Positions 17,776 to 26,972 of a DNA stretch of 64,000 nucleotides are shown here, one piece after another. This DNA comes from JAWKRB01 sp041389885. GTDB taxonomy: Bacteria; Myxococcota_A; Polyangia; Polyangiales; Ga0077539. How positions within the stretch are numbered: the stretch's first letter is position 1; each line of letters opens with the position of its first letter. The DNA lies in contig JAWKRB010000005.1 in assembly GCA_041389885.1 (NCBI GenBank), positions 62,001 to 126,000 of the forward strand, in the 5' to 3' direction. Below the pieces are notes generated by a model. That model did not search any database, had not been told where the DNA came from, and saw nothing but the letters and a program-made list of their open reading frames with translations. The translations under genes were made by a program, and so were the position numbers.

Positions 17776-19479
17776 TCAGGGTGGGGCCCCGCAGCGCACG
17801 GGGCGCGGGCCGGGCAGGGCCATGCGCGGGCGCGCGGGGTCGAACCACCGCGGGTCGTCGCCGCGGAGCTCGCCCAGCGCCGCGAGCTGCGCGCGCAGCG
17901 CGTCGCGCAGGGTGGGCGCGGCGTCGACGGCGTCGTCGTCGAGGGGGTCGAGGAGGTGCTCCGCGAGCGGTCCGCGCGCGAGGAAGTCGTGGGTCGCCAC
18001 GGTGAGCACCTGCGCGTCGGGGAGGTCCTCGCCGTCGCGCCGCAGGGTGACGCGCGCCGCGCCGGCCTCGCAGGTGACCTCCGCGCGCAGGCCCGAGAGC
18101 GCGAGGGTGCCGCTGCGCCCGCCCGCGTTGCGCGCGAGCACCGCGCGCAGCCCCGCGGCGCGCAGGCGCACGCGCAGCAGGCGGTTGTCGAAGGGCATGA
18201 CCGCGTAGAGCGCGCCCTCGTCGAGCGCGCCCGCGGGGAGGTCGACGCGCACGCCCCCGGCGTTCATCAGCCCCACGTCGGCGCCGGGGGTGGCCGCGCG
18301 CAGGAGGTCGGCGACGAGGTTCGGCAGGGCGGCCTCCTCGCGGTACCCGGTGCGCACGGCGCCCACCACCCGCACGCCCACGGGACGCGACCGGGCCGCG
18401 CGGGCGCGCTCGAGGTCGGGCGCGATCACCCCGGCCACGGCGTCGTCTGGACGCACCGCCGCGCCTTCGTAGGGCGTCGGCGCGCAGGTCGCGAGGTCGA
18501 GCTCGTCGGCGTCGGTCGCGCCCTCGCCGCAGACGTGTCGCGGGGGGTGCACGCGGCGCTGCACCACCCGTCGGGCGTCGAGGTCGACGGTGAGGTCGAC
18601 GCGGCCGAAGGCGCGCCCGTTGGCGAAGGACTCGATCACCGCCGCGCCCCGGACCACGTGCGCCACGCCCTGGTGCGTGTGCCCCGCGACCACCACGTCG
18701 ACCACGCCCTCGGGGGCCTCGCGGAGCGCGCGAAAGAGCTCCTGCTCGGGGTCGCAGCTCGCGAGGTCGTGAGGGTCGTCGAAGCGGGTGCAGCGCCCGC
18801 CGGCGTGGGCCACGGCCAACACCACGTCGGCCCCGGCGGCGCGCAGGGCGGCGGCTTCGGCGCGCAGCGACCCGGCCAGAGGACGCAGCGCGACGCCCCG
18901 GGTGTTGCCCGAGCCCACGCCGCGCACCGTCGACTCGGTGCTGAGCCCGAGGACCCCGACGCGCACGCCCGCGAGGTCGAGCAGGATCGAGGGCCGCACG
19001 TTCTCCCACCCGAGCGCGCGGCCCTGCGGGTCGACGAGGTTGGCGGAGAGCAGCGGGAAGCGGGCCTCTCGCGCGCGGGCTCGCAGGGCGCCCTGGGGGT
19101 CGGCCTCGCGCCGCCGCGCGCCGACGGGGTCGCCCGCCGGGCCGTAGTCGAACTCGTGGTTGCCCACGGCGGCCGCGGCGTAGCCCAGGGCGTTGTACGC
19201 GCGGATCACCGCCGCGCCCTCGTTGAGGTTCGACTCCAGCGTGCCCTGGAACATGTCCCCCGCGTCGAGCAGCAGCACCGCGCCGTCGCGCGCGCGGGCC
19301 GCGCGGAGGTTGCGCACGTGCCCCGCGAGCCAGGGGAGCGCGGCGAGGCGACCGTGCAGGTCGCTCGTGCCCACGATCGAGAGCGTGACCCGCCGCGGCG
19401 CGGAGGGGGCGCGCACGAGGGCCCGCGGGGCGCACCCGGCGGCGACGAGGCCCAGGGCGAGGACGAGCGCGCGGATCAC
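17776..19479 (-). CDS. 5'-nucleotidase/UshA-type metallophosphatase lipoprotein
   Basis: 567-residue predicted lipoprotein (lipobox VAAGC, Cys16) with an N-terminal calcineurin-like metallophosphoesterase domain and a C-terminal 5'-nucleotidase domain. Metal-binding motifs are in order: GTSDLHGRL (about residues 39-47), LDAGDMFQGT, AVGNHEFDYG, and AGHTHQG near 295. The C-terminal substrate domain contains LMNAGGVRVDLPAG and YAVMPFDNRL. It would dephosphorylate nucleotides or nucleotide sugars outside the inner membrane. The GTG at 19479 is chosen because the signal peptide starts directly after it. A long leader upstream holds a CRISPR-repeat-like hairpin. Confidence 0.9.
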   Translation of the reverse strand: MIRALVLALGLVAAGCAPRALVRAPSAPRRVTLSIVGTSDLHGRLAALPWLAGHVRNLRAARARDGAVLLLDAGDMFQGTLESNLNEGAAVIRAYNALGYAAAAVGNHEFDYGPAGDPVGARRREADPQGALRARAREARFPLLSANLVDPQGRALGWENVRPSILLDLAGVRVGVLGLSTESTVRGVGSGNTRGVALRPLAGSLRAEAAALRAAGADVVLAVAHAGGRCTRFDDPHDLASCDPEQELFRALREAPEGVVDVVVAGHTHQGVAHVVRGAAVIESFANGRAFGRVDLTVDLDARRVVQRRVHPPRHVCGEGATDADELDLATCAPTPYEGAAVRPDDAVAGVIAPDLERARAARSRPVGVRVVGAVRTGYREEAALPNLVADLLRAATPGADVGLMNAGGVRVDLPAGALDEGALYAVMPFDNRLLRVRLRAAGLRAVLARNAGGRSGTLALSGLRAEVTCEAGAARVTLRRDGEDLPDAQVLTVATHDFLARGPLAEHLLDPLDDDAVDAAPTLRDALRAQLAALGELRGDDPRWFDPARPRMALPGPRPVRCGAPP

Positions 19480-19556
19480 GCGCGAGGTTGTACCGCCAGG
19501 TGGGCACCCACGTCGCGGGGGGGCCGCACCGCGTGAGGAACACGACCGCGGCGTGA

Positions 19557-19585
19557 GGGTCCATCCCCGCTCACGCGGGGGAGCC
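19557..19585. repeat. Solitary type I-E CRISPR-repeat-like palindrome
   Basis: The 29-base segment runs GGGTCCATCCCCGCTCACGC and then GGGGGAGCC. It has the length, CCCCGC-N4-GCGGGG stem and flanking bases of type I-E repeats such as the E. coli one (CGGTTTATCCCCGC...). No second copy follows one spacer length away on either side and no cas gene is in the window. It may be a lone repeat remnant or simply a stable leader hairpin of the 5'-nucleotidase gene. Confidence 0.4.
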
Positions 19586-19602
19586 GCACAACGAACGGAA
19601 AA

Positions 19603-19639
19603 GGACAGAACACAACCCGAGCTCGGACATATTCTGTCC
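19603..19639. repeat. Short inverted repeat GGACAGAA...TTCTGTCC
   Basis: Perfect 8-base arms (19603-19610 and 19632-19639) around 21 bases, in a locally AT-richer patch between the 5'-nucleotidase and the CNBD gene. Similar GGGACAGAATAT-like sequences accompany REP-type transposase remnants in other bacteria. Here there is no transposase. It could be an operator or a scar. Confidence 0.35.
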
Positions 19640-19757
19640 CCACCCGTCCCCATCCGGCCTCGCCCCTCGACCTGCAGTTCGCGCCTCGCGCGGGGTGCGA
19701 CACAGTGCCTCGCTCCCCCAATTGACGACCGCAGCGCGGAGGAATACCGACCTTGGG

Positions 19758-20324
19758 ATGGTGCCCACCAAACCGGGGGATCGCCGGACTCACCTCCAGC
19801 GGGTGAAGCTCCTGCGGGGGCTCGACGCGTTCACCCTCGACATGATGCTGCCCTGCCTCCGCTGGCGCGCGCTCGCCGCGGGGGAGGTGCTCTTTCGCGA
19901 GGGAGACCCGGGCGACACCATGGTCTTTCTCACCGCGGGCGAGGTGCGGGTGTCGGTGCGCCACGTCGACGGCGACGAGGTCACGGTGGCGACGGGGCTC
20001 CTCGGAGACTCCCTGGGTGAGATGGTCTGCATTGACCCCGCGCCGCGCGCGGCGACGGTGGTCGCGACGGTCCCCTCGGTGGTCGCGGAGCTGAGCCGTG
20101 ATGGGCTCGCGGCCCTCGAATCGGCCATGCCCCACCTCTCCGCGCGGATCATCTCGGAGGTGATCCACACGGTCACCCAGCGGATGCGCGCGCTCGAGGC
20201 GCGCATCGACCAGGAGCTCGGCGTCGCGCCGACCGCGCCCGCGCGGAGCGCGCCTCCCCCCGCGCAGCCCGAGCGCCGCGGGGCTCTCATGGCCTTCATC
20301 GACCGACTGCGAGGCGGCGTATGA
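19758..20324 (+). CDS. Cyclic-nucleotide-binding-domain protein (first of a pair)
   Basis: 188 residues consisting of one CNBD (about 10-135) and a disordered tail rich in Pro/Ala, with no DNA-binding helix-turn-helix. The phosphate-binding cassette is well kept: LGDSLGEMVCIDPAPRAATV has the Gly-Glu and the Arg-Ala-Ala-Thr elements. It is probably a cytosolic cAMP/cGMP or phosphorylation-cascade sensor acting through a partner. The ATG at 19758 is the best start, though GGAGGA lies somewhat far (about 15 bases) upstream. Its TGA overlaps the ATG of the second CNBD gene. Confidence 0.85.
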   Translation: MVPTKPGDRRTHLQRVKLLRGLDAFTLDMMLPCLRWRALAAGEVLFREGDPGDTMVFLTAGEVRVSVRHVDGDEVTVATGLLGDSLGEMVCIDPAPRAATVVATVPSVVAELSRDGLAALESAMPHLSARIISEVIHTVTQRMRALEARIDQELGVAPTAPARSAPPPAQPERRGALMAFIDRLRGGV

Positions 20325-20917
20325 TCACCGAGGCCGAGGTGCGCGCACTCCCGACGCTGCGCGACTTCTCCGACGACGAGCTCCGCGTGCTGCTCGGCGC
20401 CACCCAGTCCCGCGCGCTGCGCGTCGGCGAGGTGATCTGGCGGCAGGGCGAGCTCGGGCGCTCCTGCGCGATCGTCGTGCGCGGCGCGCTCGAGGTGCTG
20501 CGCGAGGGCCCCGAGGGCACGCAGCGCATCGGGCAGATGGAGGCCGGCTCCATCGTGGGGCAACTCGCGCTGGTCGACCGCGGTCCCCGCGGCGCGACCG
20601 TGCGCGTGACGAAGGAGGGCGCCGCGCTGGAGCTGCAGCGCGAGGAATTCGAGCGGCTCCTGCGCGCCGCCTCGCCCCTCGCGCTGCGCTTTCAACGGAG
20701 CGTGGCGCTCGCGGGGATCCGCCAGTACCGCAGCGTGATCCGTCGCCTGGCCTCGTTGCCCCGGGCCGACGCCGAGGACGGCGGCCGGGCGCAGCGTGCC
20801 TCGCTCGTGGCCCTCTCGGCCGTGACCACCGAGTGGGGCCTCTCCGACGAAGAGCTCGACGCGGTGGAGTTCGTGCCCGTCGCGTCGGTGCGTCCGCCCC
20901 CCTCGCGCCGTCCCTGA
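20321..20917 (+). CDS. Cyclic-nucleotide-binding-domain protein (second of a pair)
   Basis: 198 residues: CNBD at about 5-125, then a ~70-residue tail without recognised motif. The cassette reads SIVGQLALVDRGPRGATV, so the Glu that normally contacts the ribose is Gln while the phosphate-binding Arg remains. Ligand binding may therefore be weak or altered. Start and stop overlap (ATGA) with the first CNBD gene, suggesting equimolar production and possibly a heterodimer in which the first protein senses the nucleotide. No effector domain is present in either. Confidence 0.85.
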   Translation: MITEAEVRALPTLRDFSDDELRVLLGATQSRALRVGEVIWRQGELGRSCAIVVRGALEVLREGPEGTQRIGQMEAGSIVGQLALVDRGPRGATVRVTKEGAALELQREEFERLLRAASPLALRFQRSVALAGIRQYRSVIRRLASLPRADAEDGGRAQRASLVALSAVTTEWGLSDEELDAVEFVPVASVRPPPSRRP

Positions 20918-21084
20918 GGCGCGTCGCACCGCGCAGCGCTGCACGGCGCTTCGTCGCCGGCGAGCGCGAGCGCCTCCGCGCCGCGGGGCTTCACTCGGTC
21001 GCCGCCCGCCCGCGCGGCGGGCTCAGGCGCCCGCGAGACCGAGCGCCGCGCAGTCGGGAGCGTTCAATACACGCGGGGCGCACT

Positions 21085-21130
21085 CCCTCTCCTGCCGGGG
21101 CACCGGCGGGAGAGGGCCAGGGAGAGGGCC
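21085..21130. repeat. REP-like palindrome in a convergent intergenic region
   Basis: A 14-bp stem with one G-T wobble, CCCTCTCCTGCCGG (21085-21098) against CCGGCGGGAGAGGG (21103-21116), followed by a direct half-copy GGGAGAGGGCC (21120-21130). The core CCCTCTCC/GGGAGAGGG matches the palindromes at 2766 and 2893. It sits between convergent genes (ends at 20917 and 21142) and could also act as a bidirectional terminator, though there is no T-run. Confidence 0.55.
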
Positions 21131-21141
21131 CATTCCCCCCG

Positions 21142-22098
21142 TCACCCCCCCGGGCAGGACCCCGCGCGCACGCAGAGCGGGATCATCCCCGACGGCGCAG
21201 GGCAGCACGAGCTCTCGGTGTTGCAGGCCATGCACGGGCAGGTGGTGCACGTCGGCGCCGGGGTGAACCCGCGGCAGGTGCCGTTGAGGCAGAGCTCGTC
21301 CTGGTTGCAGTCGTTGTCGCAGGCGCCGCAGTGCAGCGGGCTCGTGCGCGTGTCGACGCACGCGCCGGAGCAGTTCCGCAGCGACCCGCAGCCCGAGCCC
21401 ACGGAGACGCAGGTCCCTGCGCGGCAGAGCGATCCCATGCCGCAGCGCTCGCCGAGGCGCCCGCAGTTGTCGCGGTCGGCCTGGAGGTCGACGCAGGCCG
21501 TCCCCGTTCGGGTGAGCCCCGGTCGGCACTCGCAGCGCCCGGCGACGCAGCGCTCGTCGTTGTCGCAGCGCGTGGCCATCTCGCCGCAGGAGTTCGGGTC
21601 GATGAGCGACGCGACGCAGCGCCCCTCGCGGAGCACCGTCTCGGGGGGGCACACGCACGCGCCGCCCACGCACCCGAGGCCGGGCATGCAGAGGGTGCCG
21701 CAGGCGCCGCAGTTCGCGAGGTCCATGCTGAGGTCGGTGCAGAGCCCACCGCAGGCGACGAGCGGGTTCGGGCAGGCCACGTCGACGGGCGCGGGGACAT
21801 CCGGCGGCGCGACCACGTCGCGGGGCGCGACCACGTCGCGGGGCGCGACCACGTCGCGGGGCGTGACCACGTCGCGGGGCGTGACCACGTCGCGGGGCGC
21901 GACCACGTCGCGGGGCGGCGCGGGGGTGTCGCTCGGGGCCGTGACGTCTGGGAGGTCCTGCGGCGCAGGGGCATCCGTCGCGTCGAGGGGGAGCGACGCG
22001 TCGGGGAGCGACTCGTCGAGGTCTGCCCGAATGAGCGCCGAGCAGCCCAGGGTGGCGAGGCAGAGCCACGGCGTGAGCCGTCTGAGGACCGGTCGCAT
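21142..22098 (-). CDS. Cys-rich lipoprotein with PRDVV repeat linker
   Basis: 318-residue predicted lipoprotein (lipobox LATLGC, Cys19). Residues about 25-105 form a Pro/Asp linker with six PRDVV units. The rest is Cys-rich and built of modules such as DLANCGACGTLCMPGLGCVGGACVC and SPLHCGACDNDCNQDELC, related in style to the giant repeat protein at 42166. Likely displayed on the outer membrane. No catalytic motif; function unknown. Terminates opposite the second CNBD gene, separated by a REP-like palindrome. Confidence 0.82.
   Translation of the reverse strand: MRPVLRRLTPWLCLATLGCSALIRADLDESLPDASLPLDATDAPAPQDLPDVTAPSDTPAPPRDVVAPRDVVTPRDVVTPRDVVAPRDVVAPRDVVAPPDVPAPVDVACPNPLVACGGLCTDLSMDLANCGACGTLCMPGLGCVGGACVCPPETVLREGRCVASLIDPNSCGEMATRCDNDERCVAGRCECRPGLTRTGTACVDLQADRDNCGRLGERCGMGSLCRAGTCVSVGSGCGSLRNCSGACVDTRTSPLHCGACDNDCNQDELCLNGTCRGFTPAPTCTTCPCMACNTESSCCPAPSGMIPLCVRAGSCPGG
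21809..21917. repeat. 18-bp coding tandem repeat, six copies
   Basis: Six head-to-tail copies of GACCACGTCGCGGGGCGC (with GCGC/GCGT variants), in frame with the minus-strand lipoprotein and encoding its PRDVV(A/T) linker. A slippage-prone stalk-length repeat rather than a regulatory array. Confidence 0.85.
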
Positions 22099-22139
22099 GG
22101 GATGCGCGAAACGGTACACCACAACCGGCCACCGCGGCC

Positions 22140-23471
22140 TCACCGCGGCGGCAGCGTGACCATCTCGCAGCGCACGTGCACCGCGTCGACGCCGCCGCCC
22201 AGCTCGTCGTACACGCCCATCACCGCGACGAAGCCGTCGTCCGCGGGGAGCAGCGCCGGGCGCGCCACCACCCGCGCCCGCAGGGGCATGACGTCGCGGC
22301 GCACGTAGGGGGCGCCCGCGGGGGGCACGAAGGTCGCGTAGGCGTGGAGCCCGCCGGCGACGTCGTCTCCGTGGAGCATCAGGTCGTAGATCACCCCCGA
22401 GGGGCCCAGCACCGCGCGGTGGCCCAGGGCCACCCCGTCGAAGCGCTCGGTGGTCCAGATGCGCGGGAGCTCGACGCGCACGCCGCGTCCCTCCAGCGGG
22501 AGCTGGCTCAGGGCCAGGCCGCGGGACTCGGCCCACTGCCCCACCACCAGCCGCTCGCCGCGGCTCACCGCGACGGTCTCGTAGGGTCCGAGGCCGAGGG
22601 CCACGGGGTCTCCCTCGGGCTCGAGGTTCGTCGAGAGCTGCACGAGCACCTGCGCGCGGGCCTGCTCGCCGTCGAGCGCCGTGCCCCGCACCGGGCGCTC
22701 GAGGAGGGCGACGTGGCTCGCGCCGTCGCGCAGCGCCACGAGCTGCATCGCGCCGCCCACGCGCTGGCGCCACAGACGCTCCCCGCCCCTGCGCGCCCCG
22801 CTCCCGTCGAAGCGCAGGACCACCACCTCGCCCTGCTCGGTGCCCGCCAGCACCGCCGCGCCGTGGGCGCCGTCGACGAGGTCGGGGGCGGCGCTGATCC
22901 ACACGAAGCCCCGGTGCCCGCGCACGACCAGCGGCGCCTCGGCCACCCGCGTCGGAGACGTCGCCGCGCCCTCACGCGGGACCATCGTGGCGTAGAGGTC
23001 CCCCGAGACGTGCTGCACCACGAGCACGCCGGCGTCGACGGCCACCGCCACGGGGATCCCCGGGGGATGGGTCTCTTCGCCCCGCTCGGAGCTCACCGGG
23101 TCGGCCAGGCGCGTGGGCTCGCCGACGACCTGGAGGTCGCGGTCGAGGCGGAGGATCACCAGCCCCGCGCCGCGGGTCGAGGGCGCCGCGGGGGACTGGT
23201 ACTCGAGCTCCGCGAGGGCGCGGGGGAGCGCGCGTCGGGCGCCCACGCGCAGGGTCTCGTCGGGGTCGCGCACGGCCACCACGAAGGCCGCGCCGTCGGG
23301 GGCGAGGGATCGAAACGCCTGCGCCGCGACGTAATCGCTGCCCTCGACGGGGAGCGACGGCCCGCTCAACAGCCGCTGGCTGCGCACCGTCGCGCAGAGC
23401 GGCTCGCGGGTCTGCGCGAGGGCCGCGGGGGAGAGCAGCGAGAGCGAGAGCGCGAAGACCGTGCGCCTCAT
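22140..23471 (-). CDS. Secreted protein of unknown function (probable beta-propeller-like)
   Basis: 443 residues with a cleavable signal peptide (MRRTVFALSLSLLSPAALAQ) and no lipobox. The mature part is beta-rich with repeated short strands (GAGLVILRLDRDLQVVGEP, GEVVVLRFDGSGARRGG, ERFDGVALGHRAVLGPSG), as in WD/propeller-like folds. The C-terminal end (VHVRCEMVTLPPR) resembles that of the protein encoded just upstream (ADLRCAVPGG), so the two are probably paralogues. Its ATG overlaps the stop of that gene, indicating one operon. No enzyme motif is seen. Confidence 0.8.
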   Translation of the reverse strand: MRRTVFALSLSLLSPAALAQTREPLCATVRSQRLLSGPSLPVEGSDYVAAQAFRSLAPDGAAFVVAVRDPDETLRVGARRALPRALAELEYQSPAAPSTRGAGLVILRLDRDLQVVGEPTRLADPVSSERGEETHPPGIPVAVAVDAGVLVVQHVSGDLYATMVPREGAATSPTRVAEAPLVVRGHRGFVWISAAPDLVDGAHGAAVLAGTEQGEVVVLRFDGSGARRGGERLWRQRVGGAMQLVALRDGASHVALLERPVRGTALDGEQARAQVLVQLSTNLEPEGDPVALGLGPYETVAVSRGERLVVGQWAESRGLALSQLPLEGRGVRVELPRIWTTERFDGVALGHRAVLGPSGVIYDLMLHGDDVAGGLHAYATFVPPAGAPYVRRDVMPLRARVVARPALLPADDGFVAVMGVYDELGGGVDAVHVRCEMVTLPPR

Positions 23472-25745
23472 CGCGCGCCTCCAGGGACCGCGCAGCGGAG
23501 GTCGGCCCAGGTCCAGGTGACCGCGCCGCCCTGCTCGGCGCGGAGAAAGAGGATCACCACGCGGTCGCCCGCCGCGGCCATCGCCACGCGCTGCGGCACC
23601 ACGCTGCCGTCTTCGGGGAAGAGCCGCGTCGCCCCCCGCACGCCCTCGCGGTCGATCCGCGCGAGGGTGAGCGCGCCGACGTTGCGTTCGTCTCCCGGAT
23701 CGCCCGTCGAGAGCGCCACCCAGCGAGACGCCCCGCTCCACGACCCCGCGAGGAGCGCGCCGCCCCCCGGCAGGGCCTGCAGGAGCGAGCGCGGAGAGCG
23801 CACCGCGCCGTCGATGATCTCGCTGCGGCGCAACACGTTCTGATCGGTGAAGAGCATCGAGAGGGCCCCCGGCTCGTCGCGCGAAGAGGGCGCGAGGAGC
23901 ACGTCGCCCCGCGGGTGCCCCAGGGGGTCGGCGAAGGCGTCGAGGCCGTCGGCGCGGGCGAGGGCCACGGTGCGCGCCACGTCACCCGAGGTCGCGTCGT
24001 CGCGCCCGAGGAGCGCGGTCACCGCCGCGCCCTGCCGCAGCCCGTCGAGGACCACGTCGCCCTCGCGCAGCCGCGCCGCGGGCACCAGCGCGTCGAGGGG
24101 GCGCGCGGCGGGCGGGAGCGACACGGTCCCCTCGCGCACGGTGCGCACGGGCGTCGCGACGCCGGCGGCGCTCACGGTGGCCGTGACCAGCCGCGCGCGC
24201 CCCTGCTCGGTGCGGACCACCGCGTAGAGCTGCGCGCCCGCGGGGGTCATCACCACGGCGGCGGAGGTCCCCACGAGGGCGTCGGTCTCCTGCCCGCTGA
24301 CGTGGGTGACGAAGGGGCGCGTGCCCTGGGTGGTGCAGCTCATCGCCGCGGGCGAGGCTTCGATGCGCGCGAGGTCGAGGGTCGGCGCCTCGGGCTCGGC
24401 GAGGCGCTGGACCCACGTGCCCGGATGCACATCGAGCTGCGGCGCAGGGCGTTGCGCGTCGCATCCGAAGCGGGTCACGAGCAGCGTGGGGGCGCCGTCG
24501 GCGGAGTCTCGCCCGTCGACCAGCGCCCAGGCGAGGGGGTCGGCCGCGCCCTCGGGGGCCTCGGCGACGGCCGCGCGGGTGCTGCGCGCGAGAAAGCTGG
24601 TGAGCGAGGGCGCGCGTCCGAGGGCGGCGCCGCGGGGGTCGAGGGCGGCGACGTCGAGGGAGACGTTGGCGTCGTCGGCGAGGGCCGAGAGGGTGAGCAC
24701 GCCCTGGAGTCCGGCGCCCACGGGCACGATCGCCGGGCGCAGGTCGGCGGCGCCGCGAAAGGTCGCGAGGGTGACCGGGGGCGAGGCGCTGCTCCCATCG
24801 TCACGGATCACGGCGGCGCGCAGGGCCACGTCGCGTCGCGCCACGCGGGCGCGCCAGGTGAGCAGGGTGCCCTCGGAGACGGCGCGGGCGTCGACCCGGT
24901 CGAGGTCGCGCGCGACGAGGTGGAGCGTGTCGTCGGCGTCGAGGCGCCGGGTGAGCAGCGCGTGCTCGTCGGAGGCGCCGCCGTCGGCGCGGGCGCTCAC
25001 GGCCCAGAGTCTCAGCGAGCCGCTGTCTCCCGTGACCCTCGGGGCCTCGCCGACGAAGGCGCCCCCCGGCGGCGCGTCGACGCGGGTCTCGCGCTCCCCG
25101 ATGAACACACGAACGCTTGTGGCCCAGGGGGATCCGTCGATCTCTCCCGCGCGCGGCGCCCGGTCGTCGCGGTGCGCGAAGGCGAGCAGGGGGCCTCCCT
25201 CGGCCGCGCGCAGGGTGAGGGCGCCGACGTAGCCCCGCGGTCCCACCGCGCGGATCGCCCCGCGGGCACGCCCCGCGCGTCGAGGCGGCGCAGGCGCACC
25301 TGCTGCTGGCCGGGGGCTCCGCTGCGCCAGGCGAGGAGGTAGCCGTCGCCGTCGGCGACGAGGCTCGGGAGGGCCGGGGCGTCGCCGGCGTCGAGGAGGG
25401 CGACGTCGCGGGGAGGTGCGTCCGCCGTGGGGGTCGAGGGGTGACGGTGATCCTCGGGGCGCGCTCTCCCGCGGGGATGGACACGAAGGCCGCGAGGCCG
25501 CCGGCGGCTCCGCGGGCGAGGGCGGGGGTCGCGGGCACGCCCGAGGTGCTCCTCGCGAGGGTGACCGCGTCGACGGCCTCGCAGCGGGGCATGGGCGAGA
25601 ACTCGCGCCCGCGCACGCGGAGGGCGTCGTCGGGGGGCGTCTCTTCGACCCGCGCCGCGGGGGGCGCGGTGACCACCGCGGGGGTGACGGGCGCGCTGCG
25701 GCAGGCGAGGAGGGCGATGGGGATCAGGGCAATGGGGCGTCGCAC
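23468..25745 (-). CDS. Lipoprotein, probable beta-propeller-like, carrying two frameshifts
   Basis: The reconstructed protein (~758 residues) starts at a GTG (25745) with lipobox LLAC (Cys15), passes through REFSPMPRCEAVDAVTLARS, then shifts frame near 25435 into APPRDVALLDAGDAPALPSLVADG. It shifts again near 25260 into GPRGYVGALTLRAAEGG and runs cleanly to 23468. Repeats of the form ADGxGxLLAW...RLDARG suggest a propeller. Both breaks fall in G/C runs, and the protein sense continues across them, so assembly indels are as likely as true loss. The 592-residue open frame starting at 25246 is not a natural start. Operon with the secreted paralogue at 22140. Confidence 0.65.
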
Positions 25746-25863
25746 GGGATTGGGTACTGTGCTCCGAGGAGGTTGGTGGGCGAAAGGTTCCCGCGGGGGA
25801 GGGAGAAAATGTCGGCGGTGGAGAACTGGAGCCCCGCGCCCGCGGTGAGTAGGTTGCGCGACG

Positions 25864-26889
25864 GTGAACGTCCCCGCGGCGATCGAGAAGGCGAAGAAGG
25901 GCGAGGTGCTGCCCGTGTACCTCATCGGCGGCGAGGAGCGCCTGCTCGTCTCGCGGCTCTGCGACGCGGTGCGCGAGGCCACCGTCGGGGGTGGTCCCCG
26001 GGGCCTGGCCGAAGACGTCTTCGACGGCCGCGGGACCTCCGCCGGCGCCGTGCTCACCGCGTGTCGCACCCTGCCCATGATGGCGAAGCGACGTCTCGTG
26101 ATGGTGCGCGGGGTCGATCAGATGTCGTCGGTGGATCAAGAGGCGCTGATCCCGTACCTCACGAAGCCCGAGCCCTCGACGGTGCTGCTGCTCGTGGCGC
26201 TCACCCTCGACAAGCGCCGCAAGCTGGCCCTCGAGGCGAAGAAGGCCAACGTGCTCTTCGAGGCCGAGCACCCCAACGAGGCCGCCGCCGCCGCGTGGAT
26301 CGCCCGCGAGGCCGCCGCCCGCGGGGTGACCATGGAGCCCGGCGCGGTGGAGTCTCTGGGGCTGGCCATCGGCGCCGACCTCGGGCAGCTCGCCGACGCC
26401 ATCGAGCGCCTCGCGCTGTACACGAACAACGGCGTGGTCACCGCGCAGACCGTCGACGTGGTGGTGACGCCGGTGCGCGAGATCCCGGCGTTTGACCTCT
26501 CGACCGCGGTGGCGCAGCGCAAGCGCGCGCGGGCGCTGGCCTCGGTGACGCGGCTGCTCAACCAGGGGCAGGACCCGCTGCCCATCCTGGGCCTGCTCGC
26601 GTGGCAGCTCGGCCAGCTCGCGCGGGCCAAAGAGTTCTCGGCGCGTCCTCCCGAGGGGCGCTCGCTGGCGAGCGTGCTGAAGGTGCCGCCGGGGCGGGTG
26701 GCGTCGGTGCAGGAGCTCGCGGCGAAGTGGTCGGTGCCGCAGCTGCAGCGCGCGTTTCACGTCCTCGCGGCGGCCGACGCGGCGCTCAAGGGCGGGCGCA
26801 AGACCACCGACAAGTACCGCGGGCTCATCGCCGTCGAGGCGGTGATCGCGCTCTGCGGCGGCGCGGGCATGGGCGAGCTCGCGGGGTGA
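25864..26889 (+). CDS. holA: DNA polymerase III subunit delta
   Basis: 341-residue clamp-loader delta subunit, part of the replication machinery that opens the sliding clamp. The family layout is visible: N-terminal LPVYLIGGEERLLVSRL (about 16-32), the domain I region with LPMMAKRRLVMVRGVD (about 69-84), and a C-terminal helical collar with IPAFDLSTAVAQRKRARAL and LPILGLLAWQLGQLARAKEF. The start is GTG. It is divergent from the frameshifted lipoprotein and followed in the same direction by a DUF4292-like lipoprotein gene, an arrangement expected for a housekeeping gene. Confidence 0.92.
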   Translation: MNVPAAIEKAKKGEVLPVYLIGGEERLLVSRLCDAVREATVGGGPRGLAEDVFDGRGTSAGAVLTACRTLPMMAKRRLVMVRGVDQMSSVDQEALIPYLTKPEPSTVLLLVALTLDKRRKLALEAKKANVLFEAEHPNEAAAAAWIAREAAARGVTMEPGAVESLGLAIGADLGQLADAIERLALYTNNGVVTAQTVDVVVTPVREIPAFDLSTAVAQRKRARALASVTRLLNQGQDPLPILGLLAWQLGQLARAKEFSARPPEGRSLASVLKVPPGRVASVQELAAKWSVPQLQRAFHVLAAADAALKGGRKTTDKYRGLIAVEAVIALCGGAGMGELAG

Positions 26890-26972
26890 GGGGAGCGCGA
26901 CGGGGCGCGGACCCGCGCAAGGCCCCTGCGAGACGGCGCCCGCGGGATTTTGGAGTATGGTCCGCGCCGCTG

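Noticed and set aside
21809..21917. Tandem GACCACGTCGCGGGGC units as possible protein-binding iterons
   Set aside because: They lie inside a coding region and encode a simple PRDVV linker with third-position variation.
25012..26760. Long minus-strand open frame covering holA
   Set aside because: Only its 25,260-25,435 section is real, as the middle part of the frameshifted lipoprotein; the rest is antisense to holA.
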